This document shows positions 1-11,053 of a stretch of 64,000 bases of DNA, one piece after another. Both the position numbers and the translations under genes were made by a program. The stretch is from contig JAYKKI010000013.1 in the NCBI GenBank assembly GCA_039881145.1, forward strand, positions 38,273,501 to 38,337,500, written 5' to 3'. A model generated the notes under the pieces. That model saw only the letters and a program-made list of their open reading frames with translations, searched no databases and was not told where the DNA came from. The DNA is from Druceiella hillmani. Lineage: Eukaryota; Arthropoda; Insecta; Lepidoptera; Hepialidae. Positions within the stretch are counted from its first letter, which is position 1, and every line of letters starts with the position of its first letter.

Positions 1-336
1 TAATCGCACAATTGTTTGAAATTGTTGTTTTAAAAACTTTTTCTTTCTCTAATGGCTTCGTTCGTATTTTTTTGAACAGTAAAATAAAATCAAATGTGGT
101 TCTACACGCGGAATCGAAACTAGTAAGTCATCTTACTGGTTATTCGTTAAATATTTAAATTCGATGTTAAAATATTTATTTATTTTAATATTTTTAATTG
201 CTCTTATCGAAATCAAAAAAATTAGTAATCATTCTTTTTGCTTTGTTCAGGATAAGCAAATTAAATAAATATCACACATTATTATATACATATAAATATA
301 TACAGTGCAGGTGAAAATAAAGGACATTAGGATATA
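1..336. other. AT-rich sequence, nothing recognised
   Basis: No coding, RNA or repeat structure is recognisable here. It lies directly upstream of a gypsy-like reverse transcriptase scrap, but no upstream part of that polyprotein could be read. Confidence 0.5.
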
Positions 337-600
337 AGACATTTATTTTTTACCTTAAATTGATATTTTGTATCAATTAGGAAACATTTCGCAGCGTTAG
401 ACTTAGCATCGGAATTTCACCAAATTAAAATGCACCCAATAGACACCGAAAAATTGCCTTTTATTGGTTCCATCCACTTCCCAGAGGCTGGTGAGTAAGG
501 TTTCAATAGGATTACAAGGAAACAAATGTTTTGTGTATCTATGATATAGCAGTTTTTGGAAATTTTCCTCTGTACAATATATTCCATGTTTTATTGCATA
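337..600 (+). pseudogene. Ty3/gypsy-like reverse transcriptase fragment, frameshifted
   Basis: This is a remnant of an LTR-retrotransposon pol gene, the reverse transcriptase that copies element RNA into DNA. Three frames must be read in turn. Positions 359-382 give IDILYQLG. Positions 385-495 give FAALDLASEFHQIKMHP followed by an EKLPF stretch, which fits the conserved palm block of gypsy-type RT that carries the first catalytic aspartate (LDLAS). Positions 506-541 give IGLQGNKCFVYL, and 543 onward gives DIAVFGN, matching the region around the YxDD box. Some forty residues expected between the second and third pieces are missing, and the YxDD box is broken by a frameshift that removes one aspartate. 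There is no ATG and no intact frame, so it is dead. The family is clear from motif order; the clade within gypsy is not. No LTRs or primer-binding site were found. Confidence 0.75.
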
Positions 601-606
601 CATATG

Positions 607-607
607 C

Positions 608-651
<44 letters not shown>

Positions 652-682
652 CATACATATATATATATATATATATACATAT
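607..682. repeat. (AT)n microsatellite
   Basis: Nearly uninterrupted AT dinucleotides with a few GT and AC variants. It begins within about 30 bases of the end of the gypsy-like remnant. A short frame through it (531-713) is a low-complexity artefact, apart from its first residues, which belong to the RT remnant. Confidence 0.95.
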
Positions 683-689
683 AAACTTT

Positions 690-900
690 TTTTTTCAAAT
701 CGCTCCGGTGTGACCGAACCTGAATATTACGCGCTGACGTTTAATGACGCGACGGCAGTAGAAATAACCTTGTAATTTATTTAACACGTTTGTAACGACT
801 AGCACCAATAGCACGGGTCTAATCCATGACGTGCGGCATTTGATAGTCCAACAATTAATGTAACGTGTAAATCATGGTGAATTCGAAGCGGAGTAAATAC
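690..900. other. Less AT-rich island of unknown nature
   Basis: This stretch has visibly more G, C and CpG than its surroundings, for example ACGCGCTGACG and GACGCGACGG. It follows the gypsy-like scrap and (AT)n tract, so it could be part of a decayed LTR or of another element. No terminal repeats or reading frame support either idea. Confidence 0.3.
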
Positions 901-1316
901 AGCAGTATTGAAATATATTTCACAAAGCATATTAATTTTATGGCATTGACTACATGGCTATATGATCACATGGCTACATAATTCACATAGTCACTATATA
1001 CGTTGGTTTCTACGTAATTATGAACGCTATATTGAAGATTGCATTTTAGCTAGTCTACAACGTCCGTTGCAGAAAATTTTTAAAAATATTTACTTTTTGT
1101 GGGATCATTTATTTACAAGAAAATTTATTGAAAGAATATTTTCTATTTACAAAGTGAAGATATTCCTTTTCTCCCCAGAAATACATCGTGCCATGTAGTT
1201 ATGAATATATGTAAAAGAAAAAGGGAAAATAATTTTTCAAATAGCTGCTCTCTTACGATACTTGATTCAGACTTATCTGGCCTTGGGTTTTCATCTAAAA
1301 ACTTGCTCACCATTTC

Positions 1317-1355
1317 ACTGATTTTCTACACAATGTGATTGTGTAGGAAATCAGT
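1317..1355. repeat. Short inverted repeat (hairpin)
   Basis: Arms of 18 bases (1317-1334 and 1338-1355) pair with one mismatch around a 3-base loop; the core is TCTACACAAT with ATTGTGTAGG. No target-site duplication or transcription signal is visible. Confidence 0.8.
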
Positions 1356-3947
1356 ATGTTACTGACATCAAGTGTATTACAGTCTACAAAACTACTAATT
1401 TTTCAAAACTTAATAATGTCTAATAAATAAATAAACATTTGCTTCTCAAAGTGTCAGAGATTTGACGAAATAGAACGTTATAAGTACGGAATAACAAGTT
1501 TACGCAATGAGTTCATAAATATAAAGTTTATATACAAAAGTACGAGTACAAAGATCTGGCTGTCAAAACGTTAAAGTATTATGGTCTGATAAAATCAAAA
1601 TTAAATTATTTAAATAAAATGGTTTACTATGTGTGATATATTCGTTGTTAATAAACGAAAATTAACAATGTGTTGAATAAACCTAGTCTTTAATTAATAT
1701 TTCCTGCAATCATTTTATAGCTTTAAATTGTTATATAGTTTTCTCTTCAGAAATATATAAAATATATGTCGTTTAATTTTTCAGGAGTTAGTGGAAAAGA
1801 ACTATTTACATTTTATAGACAACTTTCGACTTCAGGATAAACAAGATTTGTTTAGGCAAAACTAGTGCTTCCAAGTTACGTTAGGGTCAACCGATTTATC
1901 CTAAGCCTATTTAATATTACTGTGAAAGCACAAGTCTCAGGATGGCGTAATATTGCGTAGACTAAACTATCTGTTAATATTTGTATTTGAGTATTTGAGG
2001 ATTAGTTGTATTTGAGGATACCGGTAATTTAGTCAATTTAATAAAACATTAGGTCAATCAAAGATAAGGTTCATTGAAATTCAGATTAAAAGTTTTATTT
2101 ATTAACTTTAGGTTTGGTTAAAGGAGAGATTGCTTTGATCTAAAAGTGTGCTTTCATGGTAGGATAAACTAAACAGGCCTAGTTTAAATCAGTTGGTTCT
2201 AAAGTGTTTCACGTAATCTAGATTAGCTTAGAGAAATCTAGTTTATCGTAAAATAGGATTTGACGGGTAAAATATGTGTGGATATTTAAGCGGATGTTGT
2301 TTAGTTTAAAGTCGCAATTATCATAGAGCTTCGTTGTAAATACAGATTAAAATATTCAGCATGTGAGCTCGATCACTTTTATTTTTATATATTGATTTAT
2401 AATTTTCTAACGTTTTGAATGAAAACAAATTTCAATGAAAACAACTTTGATAATTCTACTGTTATTCTTTTTACCTCTCAAAATTATAAAATTTTTAAAG
2501 AAAACGACATTAACCCGATTTAATTCTGCACCTTCAAAATTTGAATACCAATAAAAGCCTATCTCACAAAAGAAACCATGGGTCTTTTCACTTTTAAATC
2601 AAATTTTAAATCTATTGAATATACTCAATAAAGCCAAATTAGTTTTCACAAAGCTTTACACAATAGTTTTCAATACTATTTAAACTCGATGTTATTTGTA
2701 TACAAAATAAAGACTCAGCCAATGGTAAAGAAAATAAACGCTTTCCTTTTACAAACATTTCACGCATTTTTACCTAAAGCAACCTTTTAATAGCCTGTAT
2801 ATATTAGAAAGATACTAATGTAAACGTAGTAAACAGTTTTAACGATGGGAACCCCGCTTCCTGACTTTGAAAATGTGTTTGTTTGTCCTTCTTTCACGTT
2901 ACAACGGAACAAAAGAAAGATGTAATTTTTTTACACAAATATATTTGGTAGGCCAGAAAATAATATGGGTTTATATTTATTTAGCAAATCTTGTACCAAT
3001 TAATATTATAAATGAAAAAATATGTCTATTTGTTCTTCTTACACTTTGCAACTAATCAATGTGATTTTTGGTACAGCTATATTTGTTAGGTCAGGATATA
3101 ATATACCATCCTTTTTTTTCTCCACAAATTTTCCTTTGAAAAAAGATTTATTTGAAACTGAAAAAACACATAGATGGATTAACGAGTCAATTTTGCAATG
3201 GAGCAATGGATCGACATCATTTTTGGAAAGGTACCTAAGCAATATAGATAATCAACATAATCACTACTTTTAATCCCGTAATCGGAATAAATTATTTTGT
3301 TTTTATAACTATTTGCATTATACTCGCGAAAACAACGATTTAGTGTTTAATTTACTTTAAGAATTCTAGATGGAGTTGAATATTTTAATTTCTCCTAATA
3401 AATTTGTTACTGAAACAATGCTAGTAAAGTGATTTCAATGCTAGTGAAGAAATTCAGTTTTCACAAAATATTTCAAAATATTCAGAAACCTAAACAAATT
3501 GTATATTTTTTCTGGCAATTCTGCATGTAACTGAACTTCCTATAATGAAAGAAAGATGAAAAATGAATTAAACGCCGTTAAAGTTTTGTTATTCTGGAAT
3601 ACCTATGCAAAAAATTACGTAACACAATTGAAAAAGTTAAATATGTTATGTGGATATTATATCTAATAAAGTAAAATTACAAAAATATTAGAGGAATATC
3701 ATGATGACTTGATCATAAAATTTAAAATGAAATAAAAGAAACTAAAAATGACGAAAAATTATGAATAAAGAAATCAATGAATGTACCAGATCGAGAAATA
3801 TCTATAATAAAGTGATGAAAGACATCTTAAAAGAAAAAAGAAAAAGAGCAAATTTGAAAATATTCACTTCTCATTCATTCTAATGAAACTATTGCAATAT
3901 CTCTTTATAAGAAATATCAAACGTTTTCCCGATTTAATAAATATGTT
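1356..3947. other. AT-rich sequence, nothing recognised
   Basis: Scattered short frames (for example 2867-3055 and 3022-3273) have no recognisable motifs and biased composition. No tandem or inverted repeat of note was seen. Confidence 0.5.
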
Positions 3948-3956
3948 GCGCCATCT
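3948..3956 (-). promoter_or_regulatory. CTCF-like core motif
   Basis: GCGCCATCT, followed by ATTGA, is the reverse complement of AGATGGCGC, the core of the known Drosophila CTCF consensus. It is one of eight similar motifs in the window. Binding is inferred from sequence only. Confidence 0.35.
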
Positions 3957-6900
3957 ATTGATAAGTTGCATTAAATATTTATTATTGAGAATTTCATAAA
4001 AATATATAATTCATTAATAGAATTATTACGTGGGAAAAAAAACAAATATTTTCTTACAATATCAGTAGGGACATCTGGTTTCAAATTATATTTAGTTGAT
4101 ATAACTTTTTTACCCACATATAACAACAGTAATTATGGAAATATTGATATTTATCTAGGTAATTTTCCGTGATTTCTTTAATGTATAACTTGATAAAATG
4201 TAGCTTATACATTTTTCCGTGTCTTCCATACTGCTCAAGTGTTAAATTGTATATATCTAAGGAATATTCATTTTTAAAGCGTGTTAAGTGTTTTTCGTTG
4301 GTGTTCCAGAAACACCCCCTGCTATAAATAAGCAAATATTATTTAAAAGAGCTATTTCTATATCTTTTGCAGTATTTTATGCAGTAAATATAACAATATT
4401 ATTCAACGGAGAGGTTTCCGTAGCTGTAATAACATATAATAAAAAAAATATTTCTAATTTTTCTCTATACTGTATATGGGTTTACTTGTAGATACCCATA
4501 ATTGGACATTATGAATTGAAAGGAGGAGCAACCAAAATATATGTTCATCGCATGTAGTAAAAATATTGGAAAAAATAACAAATTATAGCAATTTCAATGA
4601 TTGAATGTCTACAATTTAGTTATGAAAATCAGGTTAGCAGTTTAAAAAAATTTTAAAATGTCAAACATTTTCAAAGATCCATATCGTAGCGACATAATGC
4701 AATATCGTTATGTGCCAAAAGATAAACTTTATAATTCATGTGCTGCATATCACTTATCAAGAAAAAGCTCTTCACACAAAGCTGTTTACATAATAAAATA
4801 TTTAATAAACCTGACTTATATTTAGTAAACCCAAAACCATATGATTTATTACCGACGGTATTTGTGATAAATGTATCCTTGAAACTTACAACTCGTTAGT
4901 CACAGCCTTAAACGGTTTACAAGCAAGTACACAAATTATTATAGTAAAACTGTAATTTGAACAAAGCTTAGAATTTGGAACAAGTCACGGAGCATTGAAA
5001 CACTTCACAATCTTGTTTCTCTAGTCATTTATCAAACGGAAAGCTTAACATCGAGTTAGGTAATACAAATTGGCTTACTGTTGAGGTTTATGCGTTTTAG
5101 TAGGCCTATTGGGTTATTACGGTTAAAAAAAATAATTTACGCCGTCTAACCCACATATTTATGCCCGTATGAACATAAGATACCAATCATTGAGTGAAAT
5201 GGGTAATGATAACCTCGTTTAATAATTTCGAATAAATATTTTTCTCTGGGTAATTGGGTACCTGGAATGTATAAAAAGGGTTGTAATATTCATATTATGT
5301 TTTGTACAACATTGCTACAATGTAAAAGTTATAGGAAAAAATATTTCAACGAATTTTACAACTTTAACTTTTGAGAACATATTCACAATTACTAATAATT
5401 GAAATAAAACAAATAGCACTAGTCTGTTAGTTATAACACTAGACTGTTAGTTAAGTTAATTAAGTTCCAAGCGGTCATCATTTATATTAAAATAATACTA
5501 CCTAAAATAAAACTTTCAAATTGAAAATTTTTCTAAATTGAACGCCAATTCTTCAAATGTTCAAAACGTCGCTCTCCTGATTAATGAAAATCATAAATGA
5601 CAACTTCAAGTGAATAATTTTCGTCGTTGAATATTCAACAGAATAACAATGATATTTTGAACAATTTAAATAATCTATCGAGGGCAGTCGCTTATATAAT
5701 TCTTGGTCTAGGGTTATGCTAATCAAACCCGCTAAAACTCATTTTCGAAACAAGGATAACTTACTTTGAAAAGTCTTTCTCTGTATCTGAATTAATGGAT
5801 TATTAACAGATCTTGAAAAGAGGAACTCATTTTCATAAATATTTTCAAATATAACCTAAAACAAACTTTGAAGTACAAGAGAGGGTTTTACACAAACTTA
5901 GATACGTGTGAATGTTTGAAGGTGCATATTATTCATATATGCATTTATTAACATCATTTTTCACTTTACAAATATATGGTCTAGTATGTTTATCACTAGT
6001 ATGATAATATCGCGAATTTCCCAATAATCCCCATATTTTGATGCAGTGTGACAATTTCTTGGTAAACTTCCATTTAAACAATTTTTTCCAAATTTTTTTC
6101 TTAAACAGTTTTGAACGTAGAGGGAGAGAACACATTATTTTTTCGCACGTTTTCAAGAATATCTCTCGAAATGTTTTACATCAAATACTGAAGAAATATA
6201 GTTTTGGAATTTTTACAACTTGCTCTTTAAATTAATGCTCCCCGCGGTTATTGAAATTGCAAACCATTCGATTGTTACATTTGCTTTCTCCAAATTTTCT
6301 TTATAGTTATATTGGAGAATTAACTATGAATTTATATGCGTTAATATCCTTTAAAAATATGTTAAATGTAATGTTTCTGGGTCCAACAGTTTCTGAGAAA
6401 ATGGCATAGGCATTTTTAACAATTTTTCTGCAGTTATGGCATGAGAAATTCTAAATAATTCTTTTCCAAATTCGTGTAAACTCTAATATACTTTTTTAAT
6501 TGATTTACCTTATAACGTATTAAATTCAGAAAAGGTTTTTTGAATATTTCATATATCTTCTTCGCAATTTTTCATGAATATTTTTGAGTACTAACCATGG
6601 AAATATGTATACGAGTATACGCGATTTATCTTGCTTTATTACTTTAAAACTTCTGGCATAATAAGCAAAATTTTGTTTGTAGTTATGGGAAAACAAATGA
6701 GAAGATAATGTATACGCGTTACGAGAAGATAATATATAAAAAAAGACTTTGATTTTGAATCGTCATTGAGGTAATTAAAATTATGCGAATTTGAAGGTAA
6801 TTTTTAAACACATTTTTGACCTAAGCTATGTAAGCTACAAATTTTAACCTAACATTTTTCGTTGGAAAATATGTCAAAGAACGCCATTTTTTTTTACTTA

Positions 6901-9112
6901 TACTGTTTTAAAAAAACAAAAATGTACTATGAAAATATATTCAAGTTGTATAATTTAGTTCAAACTAGGGAGGAGATCAATGACACAACAGATACTGGTC
7001 AAAGAGGACGTTTTATTTGCAGTCAAAAATCGTATGGTATATTTTCGGTTTTTTTCCACTGAAAACAAAAATTTGGTGAACCATCAAGAGCCATTTTCGT
7101 ACCCATTTTGTTACCAAGTCTATCTCAAAACGTGAAAGAAGCTTCAATTTGACTAAGATATTTCTCATCTCCCCTGTTGAAACAATAAATAGACATAAAG
7201 TTAAATACAAAATAATAATAATGTTATCAATAATTGAAATAAACATACAAAATAAAAAAAGTATATAAGCAAGTACGAAAAGTATAATAGGGCAAATTTA
7301 ATATATTTTAAAATTAATTTTTTTTAAATGGACGTAAGTGTGAATCTCTGAAATCTCTTAGTGCAAGTTTGGTTCTTAATTAACAGGCTTGCATAAAACC
7401 AACTCTGTGGAGAAAAGAAATTCGTTTTTTTTCTGATTGCAAAATCTATATATTTTTGTATATTTTTGTGAAATAAAAAAATCATTCGTGTTGCTTTATA
7501 ACAACCTACCATAATGCCAGTCACTGTTAGAAATTATTCAGTAGCCGTGTAAATATATTTATAGAACTTTCCAAACATTTTCGTAAAGTTTATCAATTGT
7601 TTTCAGGCGACAAATTCCTAACATAGAGCAAAAATTTCACAATACATATTTTAATAATTTCATATAAACTATTTCATTATTACAGTCGACGACCATCGGA
7701 ATTTTCAACGATTTCCATTTAAATTGAAAATAATACTACGGATTGTTGACAGTGACAGATGATAATAGGTAACGTCGTGCTTCATCGTGTTGCCAAATGA
7801 AAAATTTCCAGACTAAATAATATATCAAAGCTCTAAACATATTACGCCATTTATGAAAAAAACTGCGTAAAAATTGCGTTTGACGGTTTTTAAACGTTTG
7901 AAACAATTTTATTTCAGTAAATATATTTTGTTGGAATTATTCAACTACGCCTGTTGGCTTATAATTAAATAAGCAATAGTTGTTTGTAATTGTTTTCGAA
8001 CTCGTGTTTCAGAAAGAGTGATTTGTCGGCCACAAGAAAATTTTAAAGCTATTGCTCCCTCTGTGTGGAATAACAAGGATTGTATTAAATAAGCTATTTT
8101 TAGAAAAAAAGCATGTAATTTGTTTATACTTTATGAACATTTTTTGAGTTTTTAAATTTATTTTGCAATAAACATGTGCTATGAAGTTTTAAAATATTGC
8201 TTCCTTAAAACTTAAAATCACAGTCAAGTCAAGAAACTTTCAATAAATTTATTATTCCAAAAAATTTTTTTGTGTATCTGAAACCATAAGATCATTTAGA
8301 ATTATTACATATCAATCAAATTTATGTTTGTATTAATATCAATAGTTTTCCATTCTCTTATGAAATTTAAATCGTTCTTATCCAAGAAAAATAATGATGA
8401 CTTAACATAAGAAATTTTCCGTCGTTTTAACTCACAGAATTAATAATTTAAAGTCAAAATTGAAAATGACCGACTGTTGTCTATTGCACATAAAATTTCA
8501 AAGCAAAGCTTCAGCGATATAAACGAATTTAAAAGAGTAAGTCAAAGTATGAATGTGTAGGAGATATCACATATTCTACAAAATTAAATCAATTTGAGTA
8601 ATTTTTACAATCACACCTTTATTCTATCGAAGATGCGAGGTAATTTGCCATTTTAGAGTAATTGGACGTTGCAAAATCAAAATTCTTAGAATAATTCGTA
8701 TTGAAATTAATCTAAAAAATTTTAAAATATACGAGTACACCACGATATGAAAGTTCAAGTTTAACGAATTGTACCATTCAAGTACTGGTATTTCTGTATT
8801 CAATAGGTACGTACTAAATGCAATAAATGTAGTCAGTTTGTTTGGTTTATGATAAGAAATTGAGTGTTTCTAGTTTAATGTTTCGTTTGTTTAGTTTAAT
8901 GTGCCACTTACAGAAACACGAATAGCACCGCATATTTCTCCTAAAACGCAACAATTATCTGTATGTATGTATTCACTAATAACTTGAGTTTTCTGTAAAG
9001 ATTTTGTTGCATTTTGGTTATCGTAGAGAGTTTTTGTCGAGTATCGTTTGTACGTAAAGCATTAGTGTACGTACTAAGGTTATAAAACTATCTTAATATT
9101 TGTGAGGTATTG
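3957..9112. other. Long AT-rich stretch without recognisable features
   Basis: Small local echoes exist, for example a GAAGATAAT repeat near 6700-6735 and TTTAGTTTAATG copies near 8870-8900. There is no gene, transposon motif or clear array. Frames such as 4081-4335 and 5929-6156 look incidental. Confidence 0.45.
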
Positions 9113-9575
9113 AGAGAAGGTATTTCATCAGAGAGATATTAAAATTAAATCGTCAATGTTGGAAATTGTAAAAATCACAAATTCTATGCAAAAGAAGCCG
9201 CAGGAAAAAATTAAGTAACTAAATGGCAGGATTTTTTCGAAGAGAAGTTATTTTGTCAGAGATGTATTCAAATTAAATTGTCAATCATAGAAATTGTGAA
9301 CATCACAAGTTTTACATGAGGGTGACTGCGGGAAATAAGCTAGTAAGTAAATGACCGGAAATGTTGTTACAAAGATATTCAAACTTAATCGTCAGTCGTA
9401 GAAATTGTGAACATCACAAATTCTAAGCGTTGGTAACCAAGGGAAAGAAGCTAGTAACAAAAGAGCTGGAAATTTTTTCGAAGAGAAATTATTTCATCAT
9501 AAAAATATTCAAATTTAATCGTCTATCGTAGAAATTGTGAACATCACAAATATTATAAGCTAGTTACCAGATGAC
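9113..9575. repeat. Tandem array, four diverged units of about 110-130 bp
   Basis: The block TAGAAATTGTGAACATCACA, preceded by AATCGTC-like sequence, recurs near 9148, 9275, 9387 and 9516. Unit spacing varies from about 112 to 129. Units also share GAAGAGAAATTATTTC and AAGCTAGTAA segments. The first unit is the most diverged. No reading frame persists. Confidence 0.8.
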
Positions 9576-10004
9576 AGCGATTTTTTTTCTCTTTACGACT
9601 ATTATAATTTTCTAAATTTAAATAGTTTCAATTGGCCATACTGAAATAAGAAACCCTTATAACTTAATCACGTCCGTCCATCTGTCAGTCCACTTTCTCA
9701 TCAGTCGCAGCCTCGTAGTTTCTAAAGTGTTAAACCTCTATATCGATAAATATAAAATGAAGACGAAATTACGTAATACCTATATGGAAACGTATCAATT
9801 ATGGAAAAACAGGACACGATTAATATGAAGCCTGGTATGAAGTCATCAAGAATCATAACAAAAGATATGACAAGATTTAATTTATTACGATATAGTGTAA
9901 AATATGTCCTATACTCGTATATAGGCGACTGTGACACAAGAAAAGCTTTCGAACATTTACTAGACTTTAATCCCTATCAATATGCCATCACATGTTGTGT
10001 TGAT

Positions 10005-10262
10005 TCCAGGCTTTTGGATTTTAACAGCGCAGTGCACAACAAGATTCTAGGGTCGAATCCCGACTGTTAGTTGAGAGACTGGAGTGGTATTTCAATCGCG
10101 TGGGTAAAACACCACAGACCTGTAACGGGCAGCAGCGCTACTAGTACGAGATTGCTAACCCTAGGTGGGTTAGCAATCCAGCGTCCAGCGTGTCCACTAT
10201 GGGTATTACCTTCAATGATATGCGCATTAGAAGGGCCTACATTAGTAGACTAGGACAGGCTA
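10005..10262 (+). mobile_element. Possible tRNA-derived SINE or SINE-like repeat
   Basis: GGGTCGAATCC at 10050-10060 is one base from the RNA polymerase III B-box consensus and lies in a GGG/CCC stem as in a T arm. ACAGCGCAGTGC at 10024-10035 resembles an A box. The A-to-B gap of about 14 bases is much shorter than in a tRNA, so this is not a functional tRNA gene; a deleted tRNA-like head is the likely explanation. A 200-base, less AT-rich body follows, including an 11 bp hairpin at 10151-10177 (ATTGCTAACCC with GGGTTAGCAAT). No second copy was seen in the window, and no poly(A) tail or target duplication is clear. Frames crossing it (9801-10070 and 10071-10253) have no recognisable domain. 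Confidence 0.35.
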
Positions 10263-10923
10263 TATTCATATGGTGATGAAAATAGCCGAAAATCTGGATT
10301 ATCAGAAGTTTGAATGGCTATTAAATAGAGTTAGATTCGCAGACTTACATCAAAGCGAAATTTTGTTATACATGAATAAAAATGAGTCAAAGGACCACTT
10401 GTGCCAATGTGTCATGTGTGGGTGTTACCAATTTTCCAGAATATTTTAAATCACATTTTTTTTAATATAATTTCTAGCTGAATCTTAACTAATATGGATT
10501 ATTTTCATTACTAATTTATTTTTCTACTAGACATACTGAATTGTAAGCAACAATACAAGATGAGAGTATAATGTGTTACCAAAATAATCATAAGACCAAA
10601 ATTTGCTATCTGAACCGCCAAATAATATAGCCATATATTTACATACATACGTCCATTACCATCAACATTAATAGTATTTTTTAGGAGATATAATTTGACA
10701 GCTTTTCTAAAATTATATTAAGATTCTATTTACTACTTTTCAATTTTAACTAATGTTAAACATTTCAAAGTGATTTTCAATTAAAATTATTTTGGTTAAC
10801 GTTCATGGACATTTAAAACAAAATTTATCGTTTCGATTTAAATTCTAAATCATTTTCTAATTTACAATTGAGTTTCTGTAAATCATATTTGTGTCAGAAT
10901 TGAATACTAAAATGTTCATTAAA

Positions 10924-11053
10924 TATATATTTGGTCCGAAAATAAAGATAAAGTTTTCGACTTAAAATGTTCTTAATAAAAGACGTCATCCTTATTAATA
11001 CTATTAACATTTTAAGTCGAAAACTTTATCATTATTTTCGGACCAAATATATA
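10924..11053. mobile_element. 130 bp fold-back element (MITE-like)
   Basis: Arms of 48 bases (10924-10971 and 11006-11053) are inverted copies with one mismatch, separated by a 34-base loop. The arms start TATATATTTGGTCCG and the outer ends are TA rich, which fits a TA-targeting miniature inverted-repeat element. It has no coding capacity. The assignment to a DNA-transposon superfamily is inference. Confidence 0.75.

Noticed and set aside
10024..10062. Functional tRNA gene
   Set aside because: A and B boxes are too close for an anticodon arm, and no acceptor stem can be paired.
9722..10070. Overlapping frames on opposite strands as a gene pair
   Set aside because: Both show no domain and reflect a locally stop-poor stretch next to the SINE-like repeat.
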